The notes under the pieces: model-generated
What the model was told of the DNA's origin: nothing
The model's input: only the letters and a program-made list of their open reading frames with translations
The model's database searches: none
Source of the DNA: Pseudocalidococcus sp964653145
GTDB lineage: Bacteria > Cyanobacteriota > Cyanobacteriia > Thermosynechococcales > Thermosynechococcaceae
DNA: 64,000 nucleotides
Direction: 5' to 3'
Assembly (NCBI GenBank): GCA_964653145.1
Contig: CAZZCG010000008.1
Span: 1 to 64,000 of the forward strand
In this document: in pieces, positions 10,014-17,093 of the stretch
Layout: every line of letters begins with the position of its first letter
How positions within the stretch are numbered: the stretch's first letter is position 1
Position numbers and translations under genes: made by a program

Positions 10014-10199
10014 CTAATCCTCAACGAGAGACAGAAGAGTGAACCCAAAGATGATATTGGTAGCACCAACCAGACTGTCGTCTTGATCTTCTCCCGAAAA
10101 GACGAGGTACAAACCGCCAACAATCATAAGGACAGAGAGAATATTTATGCTCCACTTGGAGAATTTTCTTAAGAACATACCAACTTGCCACGGATCCAT
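10014..10199 (-). CDS. Small putative membrane protein
   Basis: This is a 61-residue ORF with two hydrophobic stretches (about 17-32 and 43-57) separated by an acidic loop with GEDQDDS. A GGAAG sequence precedes the ATG at a plausible distance. It stands alone between ilvD and a prepilin-like gene. I do not recognise a family. The case rests on the ribosome-binding site and the membrane-like composition only. Confidence 0.4.
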   Translation of the reverse strand: MDPWQVGMFLRKFSKWSINILSVLMIVGGLYLVFSGEDQDDSLVGATNIIFGFTLLSLVED

Positions 10200-10378
10200 T
10201 TTTTCATCTTCCGAAAAGGTTTAGCTTCTGCTCAGCGGGCAACGTGACATAGAACACTAGACTCAATAAATTTTACCGTTCTCACCCTTGGCCTGGGAAA
10301 AACTTGAAGGGTTAAGTCAGTTGGGGAGCATATCTTGAGCGTTTGTGCCGACTATGGACAGATTTGCTTGGGACTTTC

Positions 10379-11542
10379 CTATCGAGGCACTGTGACTGAC
10401 GAGGCCTGGACCGAGAGATCATTACCACTCCAGGTTCGCACGCCAAAGACCCCCTCACGATCCTTAAGATTGTCTACCGCAAAGACCTTTTCCCCATTGA
10501 TACTTAAGCTGGCTGTGGTGCCGTTAACTGAAACGGAATAGTCTGCTGGCTGATTAAAGTTAAAGTCTTTGGGCAAAGGAGTGGCATTGGTGGCAGTTTT
10601 TTCTTTGCCATTTTCCCACTCTCGCAGAGTCACACAGGCGCCACCGTTACAGAAATTTCTCTCCACCTGCACTGTATAGCCGGAAAAAGTATCTCGTTCG
10701 CCCTCGCCCTGAATGACAATGCCAAAGCCTCCCGTAGATTGATCCTTTTTATTACCAGCAAGGGTAACGCCTTTGAGATCAAACGTACCGGTTTTGGTTG
10801 GCTTCATATTCAGCATGAGAGCCGGTTCGCCAGAGGTGAGTCCACCATTACTGCCCTGGGGTTGGCGCGCTAAAAATCCGCCAGCTTCAGTAACCTGCAT
10901 GACCCGAGTCATATTATTACGAATTTGAGACCAGGAGGGGATGAGGCTGAGGAGGTTGGAGAGAGGAGAGTCGGGGGTGGCGGCGGTATCTGGGGCGGGG
11001 TTGACTGCTGTATCGGTGCTGGGATTACCGGGATTATTAGTGCCAATGGAATCACTAGGGGTCGTCACCAAAACCACTGGAAAATCACAGGCCTGGTTAG
11101 CAGGATTGTCATATTCCACAGGGCGGCCCAGGCGAGAATTAAAAACGACATGGGGCCCTTTGTAGGTTATGCCCTGGTGGGTTCCGGCGATACAAAAACC
11201 ATCAAGTTGGTGGGTGTAAACCAAATCCACATCATTGCTGACGTTGGTGGTAACAAAGGTTTGTCCGGGGACGCGAGGGCGGGTAACATTTTCCGGCAGT
11301 AGAACTAACTGTTGGGGATAGGTCGTGTTTTCCAAGCGGTAGGCGGAAACCTCCAAGGCGGCATTGGCCACATCCGAATCAACAACGGCTTTGAGCCCTT
11401 TGTCTTTCATGGAGAGGTAGGATGGGATGGCAATGGCACCGAGGATTGCCAGAATTGCAACCGCCGTCAAGACTTCTACCAGGCCAAAGCCACTATTTTT
11501 ATAGCTTAAAATCTTTTTTCTTAAAACAATGGAGAGACTCAT
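10379..11542 (-). CDS. Type IV prepilin-like protein with C-terminal lectin-like (jelly-roll) domain
   Basis: This is a 387-residue protein. Residues 1-45 are a class III prepilin leader: a basic start, then SGFGLVEVLTAVAILAILGA, with the peptidase site before F and the Glu at +5 that is typical of pilins. The following region (to about 140) resembles the alpha-beta roll of major and minor pilins, with paired cysteines. A Pro/Thr/Asp-rich linker (about 155-190) joins this to a region from about 230 to the end. That region reads like a concanavalin-type sandwich (GGFGIVIQGEGERDTF, NQPADYSVSVNG, SLSINGEKVF, GVFGVRTWSG). The natural reading is a pilus subunit displaying a carbohydrate- or surface-binding module. 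No other pilus gene is adjacent; hmpF lies 23 kb away. The prepilin part is certain; the lectin fold is inferred from the strand pattern. Confidence 0.78.
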   Translation of the reverse strand: MSLSIVLRKKILSYKNSGFGLVEVLTAVAILAILGAIAIPSYLSMKDKGLKAVVDSDVANAALEVSAYRLENTTYPQQLVLLPENVTRPRVPGQTFVTTNVSNDVDLVYTHQLDGFCIAGTHQGITYKGPHVVFNSRLGRPVEYDNPANQACDFPVVLVTTPSDSIGTNNPGNPSTDTAVNPAPDTAATPDSPLSNLLSLIPSWSQIRNNMTRVMQVTEAGGFLARQPQGSNGGLTSGEPALMLNMKPTKTGTFDLKGVTLAGNKKDQSTGGFGIVIQGEGERDTFSGYTVQVERNFCNGGACVTLREWENGKEKTATNATPLPKDFNFNQPADYSVSVNGTTASLSINGEKVFAVDNLKDREGVFGVRTWSGNDLSVQASSVTVPR

Positions 11543-11759
11543 AACATCGCATCAGAGAACATACCTCAAGTCTAACAACCCGGCTGTAGACCAAAGGGAG
11601 GGGACGGGGAGTGTAAAGGTTGCTCAATGATTAAGAGTTTTAGTAGTTGAAGCTACCCCAAGATCTGCAGATTATTATTGAACCCCAGGTCATCAATTCT
11701 TCTGACTGCAAATAAACTTGGGCTGGGTTGGAGAATTGTTTGATTCCTTGGCAAGGTCT

Positions 11760-12623
11760 ATGGTTAGCTGGGCTCCCACGAATATGCCAGTTTGGGCAGA
11801 AATGACTATAAGATTTAACAGAATACAATCTGAATCAGTATTGGGAGATGCAGCGTTGACCGTCGTGAACCAATTTTGCCCAGGTTCTCTTCAGCCGCAG
11901 CGAGTGTCTGTTTTAGGCTTCCCCTTAGACCTGTTAAGCGACTACCCGGCTTGGTTGGCGAGTCATCAGGGACAGGGTTTTCATGTGGTTACCCTCAATG
12001 CTGAGATGATCATGCAAGCCCGCAAGGTCCCCCAACTGGCGGATGTAATTCGTGGCGCGACTTTAATTGTTCCAGATGGCTCAGGGGTAATTCTTTACCT
12101 CAAGCTCTATGGAATTTCCCTCCGCCGTCAACCGGGGATTGAACTCTCTGAAAGTCTGCTCAAATCTGCGGCTGACCAGGCCCCACCCCTGAAGGTTTTT
12201 TTCTATGGGAGTGCCCCTGGGGTTGCGGAACGGGCTGCTCAAAACTGGCAGAATCGCTATCCCAAGTTGAATATTGTTGGCATTTATTCAGGCTACCAAA
12301 CCCCTGAATCCGAGGCGGCACTCAAGCAACACTTAGAGACGAGCCAACCTGACATTATCTTTGTTGCCCTGGGTGTACCCCGCCAAGAATATTGGATTGC
12401 CCAACATCGGTACCTATGTCCCCAGGCCACCTGGGTCGGCGTGGGCGGTAGTTTCGACATTTGGGCCGGCAACAAGCAACGCGCCCCCGAATTTTTCCTC
12501 AATCATCATCTCGAGTGGTTGTATCGACTTTATCAAGAACCCTGGCGCTGGCGACGAATGTTGGTTTTACCCCAGTTTGCGATTCGGGCTCTGTTTCATC
12601 GATTACGGGGACATCAACTTTAG
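11760..12623 (+). CDS. WecG/TagA/CpsF family glycosyltransferase (GT26)
   Basis: This enzyme transfers a sugar onto a lipid-linked acceptor in surface polysaccharide synthesis. Family blocks seen are VLGFPLDLL, HVVTLNAEMI, the catalytic-region IVPDGSGVILYLKL, VFFYGSAPGVAE, DIIFVALGVPRQEYWI, GVGGSFDIWAG and APEFFLNHHLEWLYRL. The start is uncertain. The ATG at 11760 gives 287 residues. A TTG at 11856 lies 8 bp after GGGAG and gives about 255 residues, the usual family length, so it may be the real start. A TTG further upstream (11718) is unlikely. No polysaccharide gene cluster surrounds it. Confidence 0.85.
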   Translation: MVSWAPTNMPVWAEMTIRFNRIQSESVLGDAALTVVNQFCPGSLQPQRVSVLGFPLDLLSDYPAWLASHQGQGFHVVTLNAEMIMQARKVPQLADVIRGATLIVPDGSGVILYLKLYGISLRRQPGIELSESLLKSAADQAPPLKVFFYGSAPGVAERAAQNWQNRYPKLNIVGIYSGYQTPESEAALKQHLETSQPDIIFVALGVPRQEYWIAQHRYLCPQATWVGVGGSFDIWAGNKQRAPEFFLNHHLEWLYRLYQEPWRWRRMLVLPQFAIRALFHRLRGHQL

Positions 12624-12754
12624 CCTTCCCTCCAGGTAGCTCGAGCCTGGGGTTTTCAGGGATTAGTAGCAACAGCAAAATATTTTTCTCAGGCGGTTTC
12701 TGATTCAGAGGGGCCTGGGGAAATTGTGAAATTTTATGTTTCTAATGTCAGGGT

Positions 12755-12791
12755 TTGCAGACCCAAGCAATAAAACCGTATAATTAGATAC
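12755..12791 (+). promoter_or_regulatory. Promoter with NtcA site overlapping the -10 box
   Basis: The stretch GTATAATTAGATAC (12778-12791) is a perfect GTA-N8-TAC NtcA site. It contains the -10 hexamer TATAAT (12779-12784). A weak -35 (TTGCAG, 12755-12760) lies 18 bp upstream. An activator site would sit near -41; overlap with the -10 means NtcA should block RNA polymerase. This is the known layout at gifA/gifB promoters. Transcription would start roughly 95 bp before the DUF4278 gene at 12887. Confidence 0.75.
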
Positions 12792-12886
12792 AGAAAGTCT
12801 GGAAATAAATTAAAGAAAAGTCCAGAGAACGTAACAAAAAATTGCGAGTTTGTGTATCCACTAGTTCATTTGCATGGAGTTAAAAA

Positions 12887-13264
12887 ATGTTGTTAACCTA
12901 TCGGGGCATCACCTACAACCGTCCGGACAATCAGGTCAAAACGGCTCCTGGCAAAGTAATGGGTTTCTACCGAGGCGCGGCCTGGTCTGAGCAAAACCTG
13001 GTCTCAGAGCGCCCCAGTCCCGCGGCCCAACAACTGACCTGGCGTGGAGTTACCTACAAGACCGATGGTTCAGCTGTAGTGCGGGATGTTGAAGCTCCAG
13101 TGGTTGCCCCAGTTGCCAAGGCTCAGCCCCAAGGAGCAAACCTGGGAAATACCCATCGTGATTGGATTCTCAAAAGCTTAGAACATCGTTTATCAGTGGC
13201 TCGGAACCAGGGTAATCAACGCTTGGTTGAAATGCTTGAAGACGAATGGAAGCAGTTTGCGTAA
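12887..13264 (+). CDS. DUF4278 protein, probable glutamine synthetase inactivating factor (Gif-like)
   Basis: This is a 125-residue protein. Two DUF4278 repeats are visible: LTYRGITYNRP at residue 3 and LTWRGVTYKTD near 50. After a linker rich in Ala/Pro comes a basic amphipathic tail (about 90-125) reading LEHRLSVARNQGNQRLVEMLEDEW. This tail has the R-L-x-x-A-x-x-x-G-N-x-x-L pattern I associate with the C-terminal, GS-binding part of IF7/IF17 proteins. The NtcA site over its -10 box supports expression only when nitrogen is in excess. It shares the architecture of the gene at 22283 but is shorter and has no riboswitch. The function is inferred from tail pattern plus promoter; the DUF4278 call is firm. 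Confidence 0.7.
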   Translation: MLLTYRGITYNRPDNQVKTAPGKVMGFYRGAAWSEQNLVSERPSPAAQQLTWRGVTYKTDGSAVVRDVEAPVVAPVAKAQPQGANLGNTHRDWILKSLEHRLSVARNQGNQRLVEMLEDEWKQFA

Positions 13265-13521
13265 CCTGTCAAAAAAACAGCCAGCAATCAATTTGGGCTA
13301 GTTGAGAAGACTGACCGTAAACCGTTAACCGAAGCCATTTTTGCCGAGGGTGAGACACTCAAACGTACTGCTCCTATGGGTTTAACGATGTTGTGTTTTG
13401 CGCTTTAGCGAGAAGTTCATAACGTCTGCTCAAGACATCAAACTTAGAGATTGATCCGGAGGAGTTCTGTGGTCAATCTTTTTTTTATAACCATATCTCC
13501 AAGCGCAGGACATGGGACATG

Positions 13522-14151
13522 TTACTTGGGGAGCCAATGGGACCAGTGGGTATTGGGTGTGTCCACGGGTTGCCATCGTGATGCATCTGATGTGACTAAG
13601 ATATCGGCAAGGCGGGGGAAGGCAACGGTCTGACTTGGGGGTGTTTCCCATGTTGGATGATCCCAGGCCTCAATGGTGATCACGTGCCGAAAATCCAGAG
13701 GAATAAATGGTTCGACTTCCGTGCGTAAAGCAAGCAGACTTTCTCGGTGGGTTGCCGCAAGTGCCACGGATGCCCAAAAACCACAGTCAGGGTGGAGGTC
13801 ATTGTTTCTTTGGAGGCTCAAGCAATTTGGATCGACATCTGCCCCGCGAACCCGGATACTGACAATTCTCTCATCCTCGTCTAGCGAGATAGAGCCAGGC
13901 ACAAAGACTCGATTCTGGTCAAAACCCTGCTGACCGATGACTCCAGGCCCCACCATTTCTACCAAGGTCATTAGTCCCTCAGCAGCGGGGATCCAGGTGA
14001 TGGAGTTAAAGAGTAAAAGCCATTGCTCTTGACTGCGGTAGGCTGACAGACACGACGAAATATAGTCAATATTCATGTTGCCGAAACAGGGCATCTCAAT
14101 CTTCTGAAATGCGTGATCAAGATCATTCAAGATAGAGTTCTGATCAAACAT
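13522..14151 (-). CDS. Conserved hypothetical protein (DUF7003-like)
   Basis: This is a 209-residue soluble protein without a signal peptide. The N-terminus (MFDQNSILNDLDHAFQKIEM, then FGNMNIDYISSCLSAYRSQEQWLLLF) resembles a family of uncharacterised, SMI1/immunity-like bacterial proteins I know as DUF7003. The match is from memory and weak. The C-terminal third has HVITIEAWDHPTWETPPS, with many aromatics. It stands alone between the DUF4278 gene and lepA, with no toxin-like partner nearby. No catalytic motif is apparent. Confidence 0.7.
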   Translation of the reverse strand: MFDQNSILNDLDHAFQKIEMPCFGNMNIDYISSCLSAYRSQEQWLLLFNSITWIPAAEGLMTLVEMVGPGVIGQQGFDQNRVFVPGSISLDEDERIVSIRVRGADVDPNCLSLQRNNDLHPDCGFWASVALAATHRESLLALRTEVEPFIPLDFRHVITIEAWDHPTWETPPSQTVAFPRLADILVTSDASRWQPVDTPNTHWSHWLPK

Positions 14152-14221
14152 TTACCTTGATTCCTCGACAAGCTAATTCATGATTTGGGCTAGTTCATAT
14201 TTTGGGTGCGCTCTCATCCAG

Positions 14222-16036
14222 TTAAGACTCATTTTGCAACCGCAACACGGCCATAAAGGCTTCTTGGGGCACATCCACACTGCCAATGGCTTTCATTCGC
14301 TTTTTGCCAGCTTTTTGTTTTTCTAAAAGTTTTTTCTTCCGGGTAATGTCACCGCCGTAACACTTGGCCAGCACATCTTTCCGTAATGCCGGGATACTTT
14401 CACTGGCTACGACCCGACTGCCAATGGAGGCCTGGATTGGAATTTTGAACTGGTGGCGCGGAATCAGGTCTTTCAGTTTCGTGACTAAGGCTCGGCCCAC
14501 CCCATAGGCCTTATCCCGATGCACAATGGCAGCCAGGGAATCCACTGGATCACCGCTGATGAGAATATCCAGCTTGACTAAGTCGTTTTCCCGATAGCCA
14601 ATGACGTGATACTCCATGCTGGCATAGCCACGGGAACGGGATTTCATCTGATCAAAAAAGTCTGTGACAATTTCCGCCAAGGGCAGTTCATAAATCAGTG
14701 TTGTCCGGCCTTGGGTGAGGTAGCGCATATCTTTGAAAATTCCCCGCCGGGATTGGGCCAACTCCATCAGAGTCCCCACATAGGTTTCTGGCGTAATCAT
14801 TTCGACTTTGACGTAGGGCTCTTCGATTTTTTCTCGATGTTGGGGGTCTGGGAGCGTGCTGGGGTTATCGATTAAAATGACGCCGTCTTTGAGGGTTGTC
14901 ACCTGATAGACCACCGAGGGAGCCGTGATGATCAAATCCAGGTTGTATTCCCGCTCAAGGCGTTCCTGGACAATTTCCATGTGGAGCAAGCCCAAAAAGC
15001 CGCAGCGAAACCCAAATCCCATGGCACTGGAGCTTTCCGGTTCATAGTTTAAGGCGGCATCATTGAGTTTGAGTTTTTCTAGGGCTTCCCGGAGATCTTC
15101 AAATTGAGCCGCATCAGTCGGAAACAAACCACAAAACACCATTGGCTTGGCTTCGGCATATCCGGGTAAGGGTTCTTGGGCTGGTTTACTGGCTAGGGTA
15201 ATCGTATCCCCAACTCGGGCATCAATCACAGTTTTAATCGCTGCGGCTAAATACCCCACTTCTCCGGCATGGAGTTCATCCACTTGAATCTGGCCTGGAG
15301 AGAGCACGCCTAATTCATCAATGTCATACTCTTTGCCCGAGGCCATTAAGCGAATTCGATCCCCTTTTTTGACCCGGCCATCCATAACCCGGAAGTAAAC
15401 GATGACGCCGCGGTAAGGGTCGTAATAGCTATCGAAAATGAGTGCCCGGAGAGGTTGATTGACGGTATCTTGTGGTGGGGGGACGAGATGGACAATGGAC
15501 TCTAAAATTTCCGAAATCCCAATCCCCTCCTTGGCTGAGGCATGAACCGCTTGGGAACAATCCAGGCCAACGATTTCCTCGATTTCACCCTTGACCCGAT
15601 CTGGTTCAGCCCCTGGGAGATCAATCTTGTTCAGAACCGGAATAATCTCCAAATTGTGTTCTAGGGCAAGATACACATTGGCTAAGGTTTGAGCTTCAAC
15701 ACCTTGAGAGGCATCCACCACCAGTAAGGCTCCCTCACAGGCGGCCAACGACCGGGAAACTTCATAGGAAAAGTCCACATGGCCGGGTGTGTCGATCAAG
15801 TTCAGTACATACTCTTGCCCATCAAGACCCTTATAGTTCATCCGTGCGGCCTGGAGTTTAATCGTGATTCCCCGTTCCCGCTCCAGATCCATGTTGTCAA
15901 GAAATTGGGCCTTCATTTCCCGATCCGCAACAGTGCCCGTGAACTGTAACAACCGATCTGCCAGGGTCGATTTTCCGTGATCAATGTGGGCAATAATCGA
16001 GAAATTTCGAATGTGGGAGACAGGAGCGTCCGTCAT
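14222..16036 (-). CDS. lepA: Translation elongation factor 4 (LepA)
   Basis: This is a 604-residue ribosomal GTPase that back-translocates or remodels stalled ribosomes. G motifs: DHGKSTLADR (P-loop), the switch segment RERGITIK, DTPGHVDF and NKIDLPGA. The EF-G-like domains follow, and the C-terminal LepA-specific part ends in KKKLLEKQKAGKKRMK and VPQEAFMAVL. The start was set at the ATG at 16036 (MTDAPVSHIRNFSIIAHIDHG), which matches the family. An ATG ten codons upstream (16066) also exists. It is divergent from the small gene pair at 16187. Confidence 0.96.
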   Translation of the reverse strand: MTDAPVSHIRNFSIIAHIDHGKSTLADRLLQFTGTVADREMKAQFLDNMDLERERGITIKLQAARMNYKGLDGQEYVLNLIDTPGHVDFSYEVSRSLAACEGALLVVDASQGVEAQTLANVYLALEHNLEIIPVLNKIDLPGAEPDRVKGEIEEIVGLDCSQAVHASAKEGIGISEILESIVHLVPPPQDTVNQPLRALIFDSYYDPYRGVIVYFRVMDGRVKKGDRIRLMASGKEYDIDELGVLSPGQIQVDELHAGEVGYLAAAIKTVIDARVGDTITLASKPAQEPLPGYAEAKPMVFCGLFPTDAAQFEDLREALEKLKLNDAALNYEPESSSAMGFGFRCGFLGLLHMEIVQERLEREYNLDLIITAPSVVYQVTTLKDGVILIDNPSTLPDPQHREKIEEPYVKVEMITPETYVGTLMELAQSRRGIFKDMRYLTQGRTTLIYELPLAEIVTDFFDQMKSRSRGYASMEYHVIGYRENDLVKLDILISGDPVDSLAAIVHRDKAYGVGRALVTKLKDLIPRHQFKIPIQASIGSRVVASESIPALRKDVLAKCYGGDITRKKKLLEKQKAGKKRMKAIGSVDVPQEAFMAVLRLQNES

Positions 16037-16186
16037 AGGGGGTGTGACCAGGCCAAGGTAGGGCAAACAAAAATGCTCAAGGAGTGTAAAGAATCCTTAA
16101 ATACGATTGTGACATAGGTTTATCCAGACCAAGATGTCAGCTCCAGAGCTACGCCCTGTGAATTGCTGTAGCTGATAAATCCACCC

Positions 16187-16354
16187 ATGGGAAAATACGT
16201 TGAGCGGGCTAGTCATTTTTCGGTGTTGGCCCCATTGCCCGTGATGATCCAAGAACTTTGGGAGCAGAGAACTAGAATTGAAGACATGGATGATCTTGAG
16301 TCCTACGGTGCAGTGATGGAGGCCCAGAAATCAGAATGGATTTACCGACTATGA
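16187..16354 (+). CDS. Small ORF translationally coupled to the NIL-domain gene
   Basis: This is a 55-residue ORF starting MGKYVERASHFSVLAPLPVM and ending KSEWIYRL. Its stop TGA (16352-16354) overlaps the ATG of the next gene (16351-16353) in an ATGA junction, the classic sign of translational coupling. The composition is soluble and mildly acidic, without signal or membrane segment. I do not recognise the family. No strong Shine-Dalgarno is seen before the ATG. The case rests on the coding-like composition and the exact 4-bp overlap. Confidence 0.55.
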   Translation: MGKYVERASHFSVLAPLPVMIQELWEQRTRIEDMDDLESYGAVMEAQKSEWIYRL

Positions 16355-16617
16355 CGGACAAATCTCCCCTAGCAACTAAGCAAATTCGGGTGCGGATTGA
16401 CAAAAACCATGTGGCTGAACCGGTAATCTGTGAACTGATCCGCAAATTTGATTTAACCATCAATATCAAAGGGGCTTTGCTGGCTCCAAATTCCCAGGAG
16501 GATGGCTGGTTTGACCTGGAACTCCATGGTACTGGCGGAAAGATTGCCCAGGCCATTGGCTACTTGAATGACCTCAACCTAGAAATAGTCCCAGAAGACG
16601 ATTCGGATGGCTGGTAA
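16351..16617 (+). CDS. NIL-domain protein
   Basis: This is an 88-residue protein that is essentially one NIL domain (ferredoxin-like fold). This is the ligand-binding domain known from the C-terminus of methionine-importer ATPases. The pattern QIRVRIDKNHVAEPVICELIRK, then LTINIKGALLAPNSQEDGWFDLELHGTG and a final AIGYLNDLNLEI fits well. Stand-alone NIL proteins are common in cyanobacteria, often linked to sulfur or ferredoxin genes, but no such gene is adjacent here. The start at 16351 was preferred over the ATG at 16336 because it overlaps the stop of the upstream small ORF. Confidence 0.85.
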   Translation: MTDKSPLATKQIRVRIDKNHVAEPVICELIRKFDLTINIKGALLAPNSQEDGWFDLELHGTGGKIAQAIGYLNDLNLEIVPEDDSDGW

Positions 16618-16767
16618 CCCCCAGAAATTGCTATCTCTGGAACAAATTTTAGCCAGATTCGACTTAGGGAAGGTCTCATGGAATACTAAGATTCCGGATA
16701 GAGATAAATGACGGCTGCTTACTTTAGGGTTGTCATTGTTTGACCAGACTTGAGAGGAGACCAAGGG

Positions 16768-17055
16768 ATGAAAATCAAGCTGAGCCAATTGGTAGCGGCC
16801 GGATTGGGACTATTGGGACTGCTAATTGTTGGAATTCCGGCAGCTCTAGCCAATGACCTCAAAGGTATTGTTGAGTCTGTGAGTTCTGGTAATCAGTCCT
16901 TTGTCATTCAAGGGATTACCTTTTTTACCACCCCTTCAACTGAGTATGAGGAGGGTTTACGCAGCTTTGCAGATCTCAAGCCCGGCCAACGAGTGGAAGT
17001 GGATTTTCTGATTCGGGATGGACGGCATTACGTCAAAGAAGTCGAATTAGATTAG
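16768..17055 (+). CDS. Secreted small protein, DUF5666-like
   Basis: This is a 95-residue protein with a clear signal peptide (KIKLSQLVAAGLGLLGLLIV, cleavage after ALA near residue 28). The mature part is an OB-like beta domain: KGIVESVSSGNQSFVIQGITF followed by LKPGQRVEVDF. This is the typical G-x-V-x-S...F-x-V-x-G...G-x-x-V-E-V pattern of DUF5666 proteins. The ATG at 16768 has AGGAG and AAGGG upstream; a TTG six codons earlier is not needed. The function is unknown; the location is periplasmic. Confidence 0.72.
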   Translation: MKIKLSQLVAAGLGLLGLLIVGIPAALANDLKGIVESVSSGNQSFVIQGITFFTTPSTEYEEGLRSFADLKPGQRVEVDFLIRDGRHYVKEVELD

Positions 17056-17093
17056 ACGCCGGTCTAGCCAATGGATCGTGCAGGCCCTATCCG

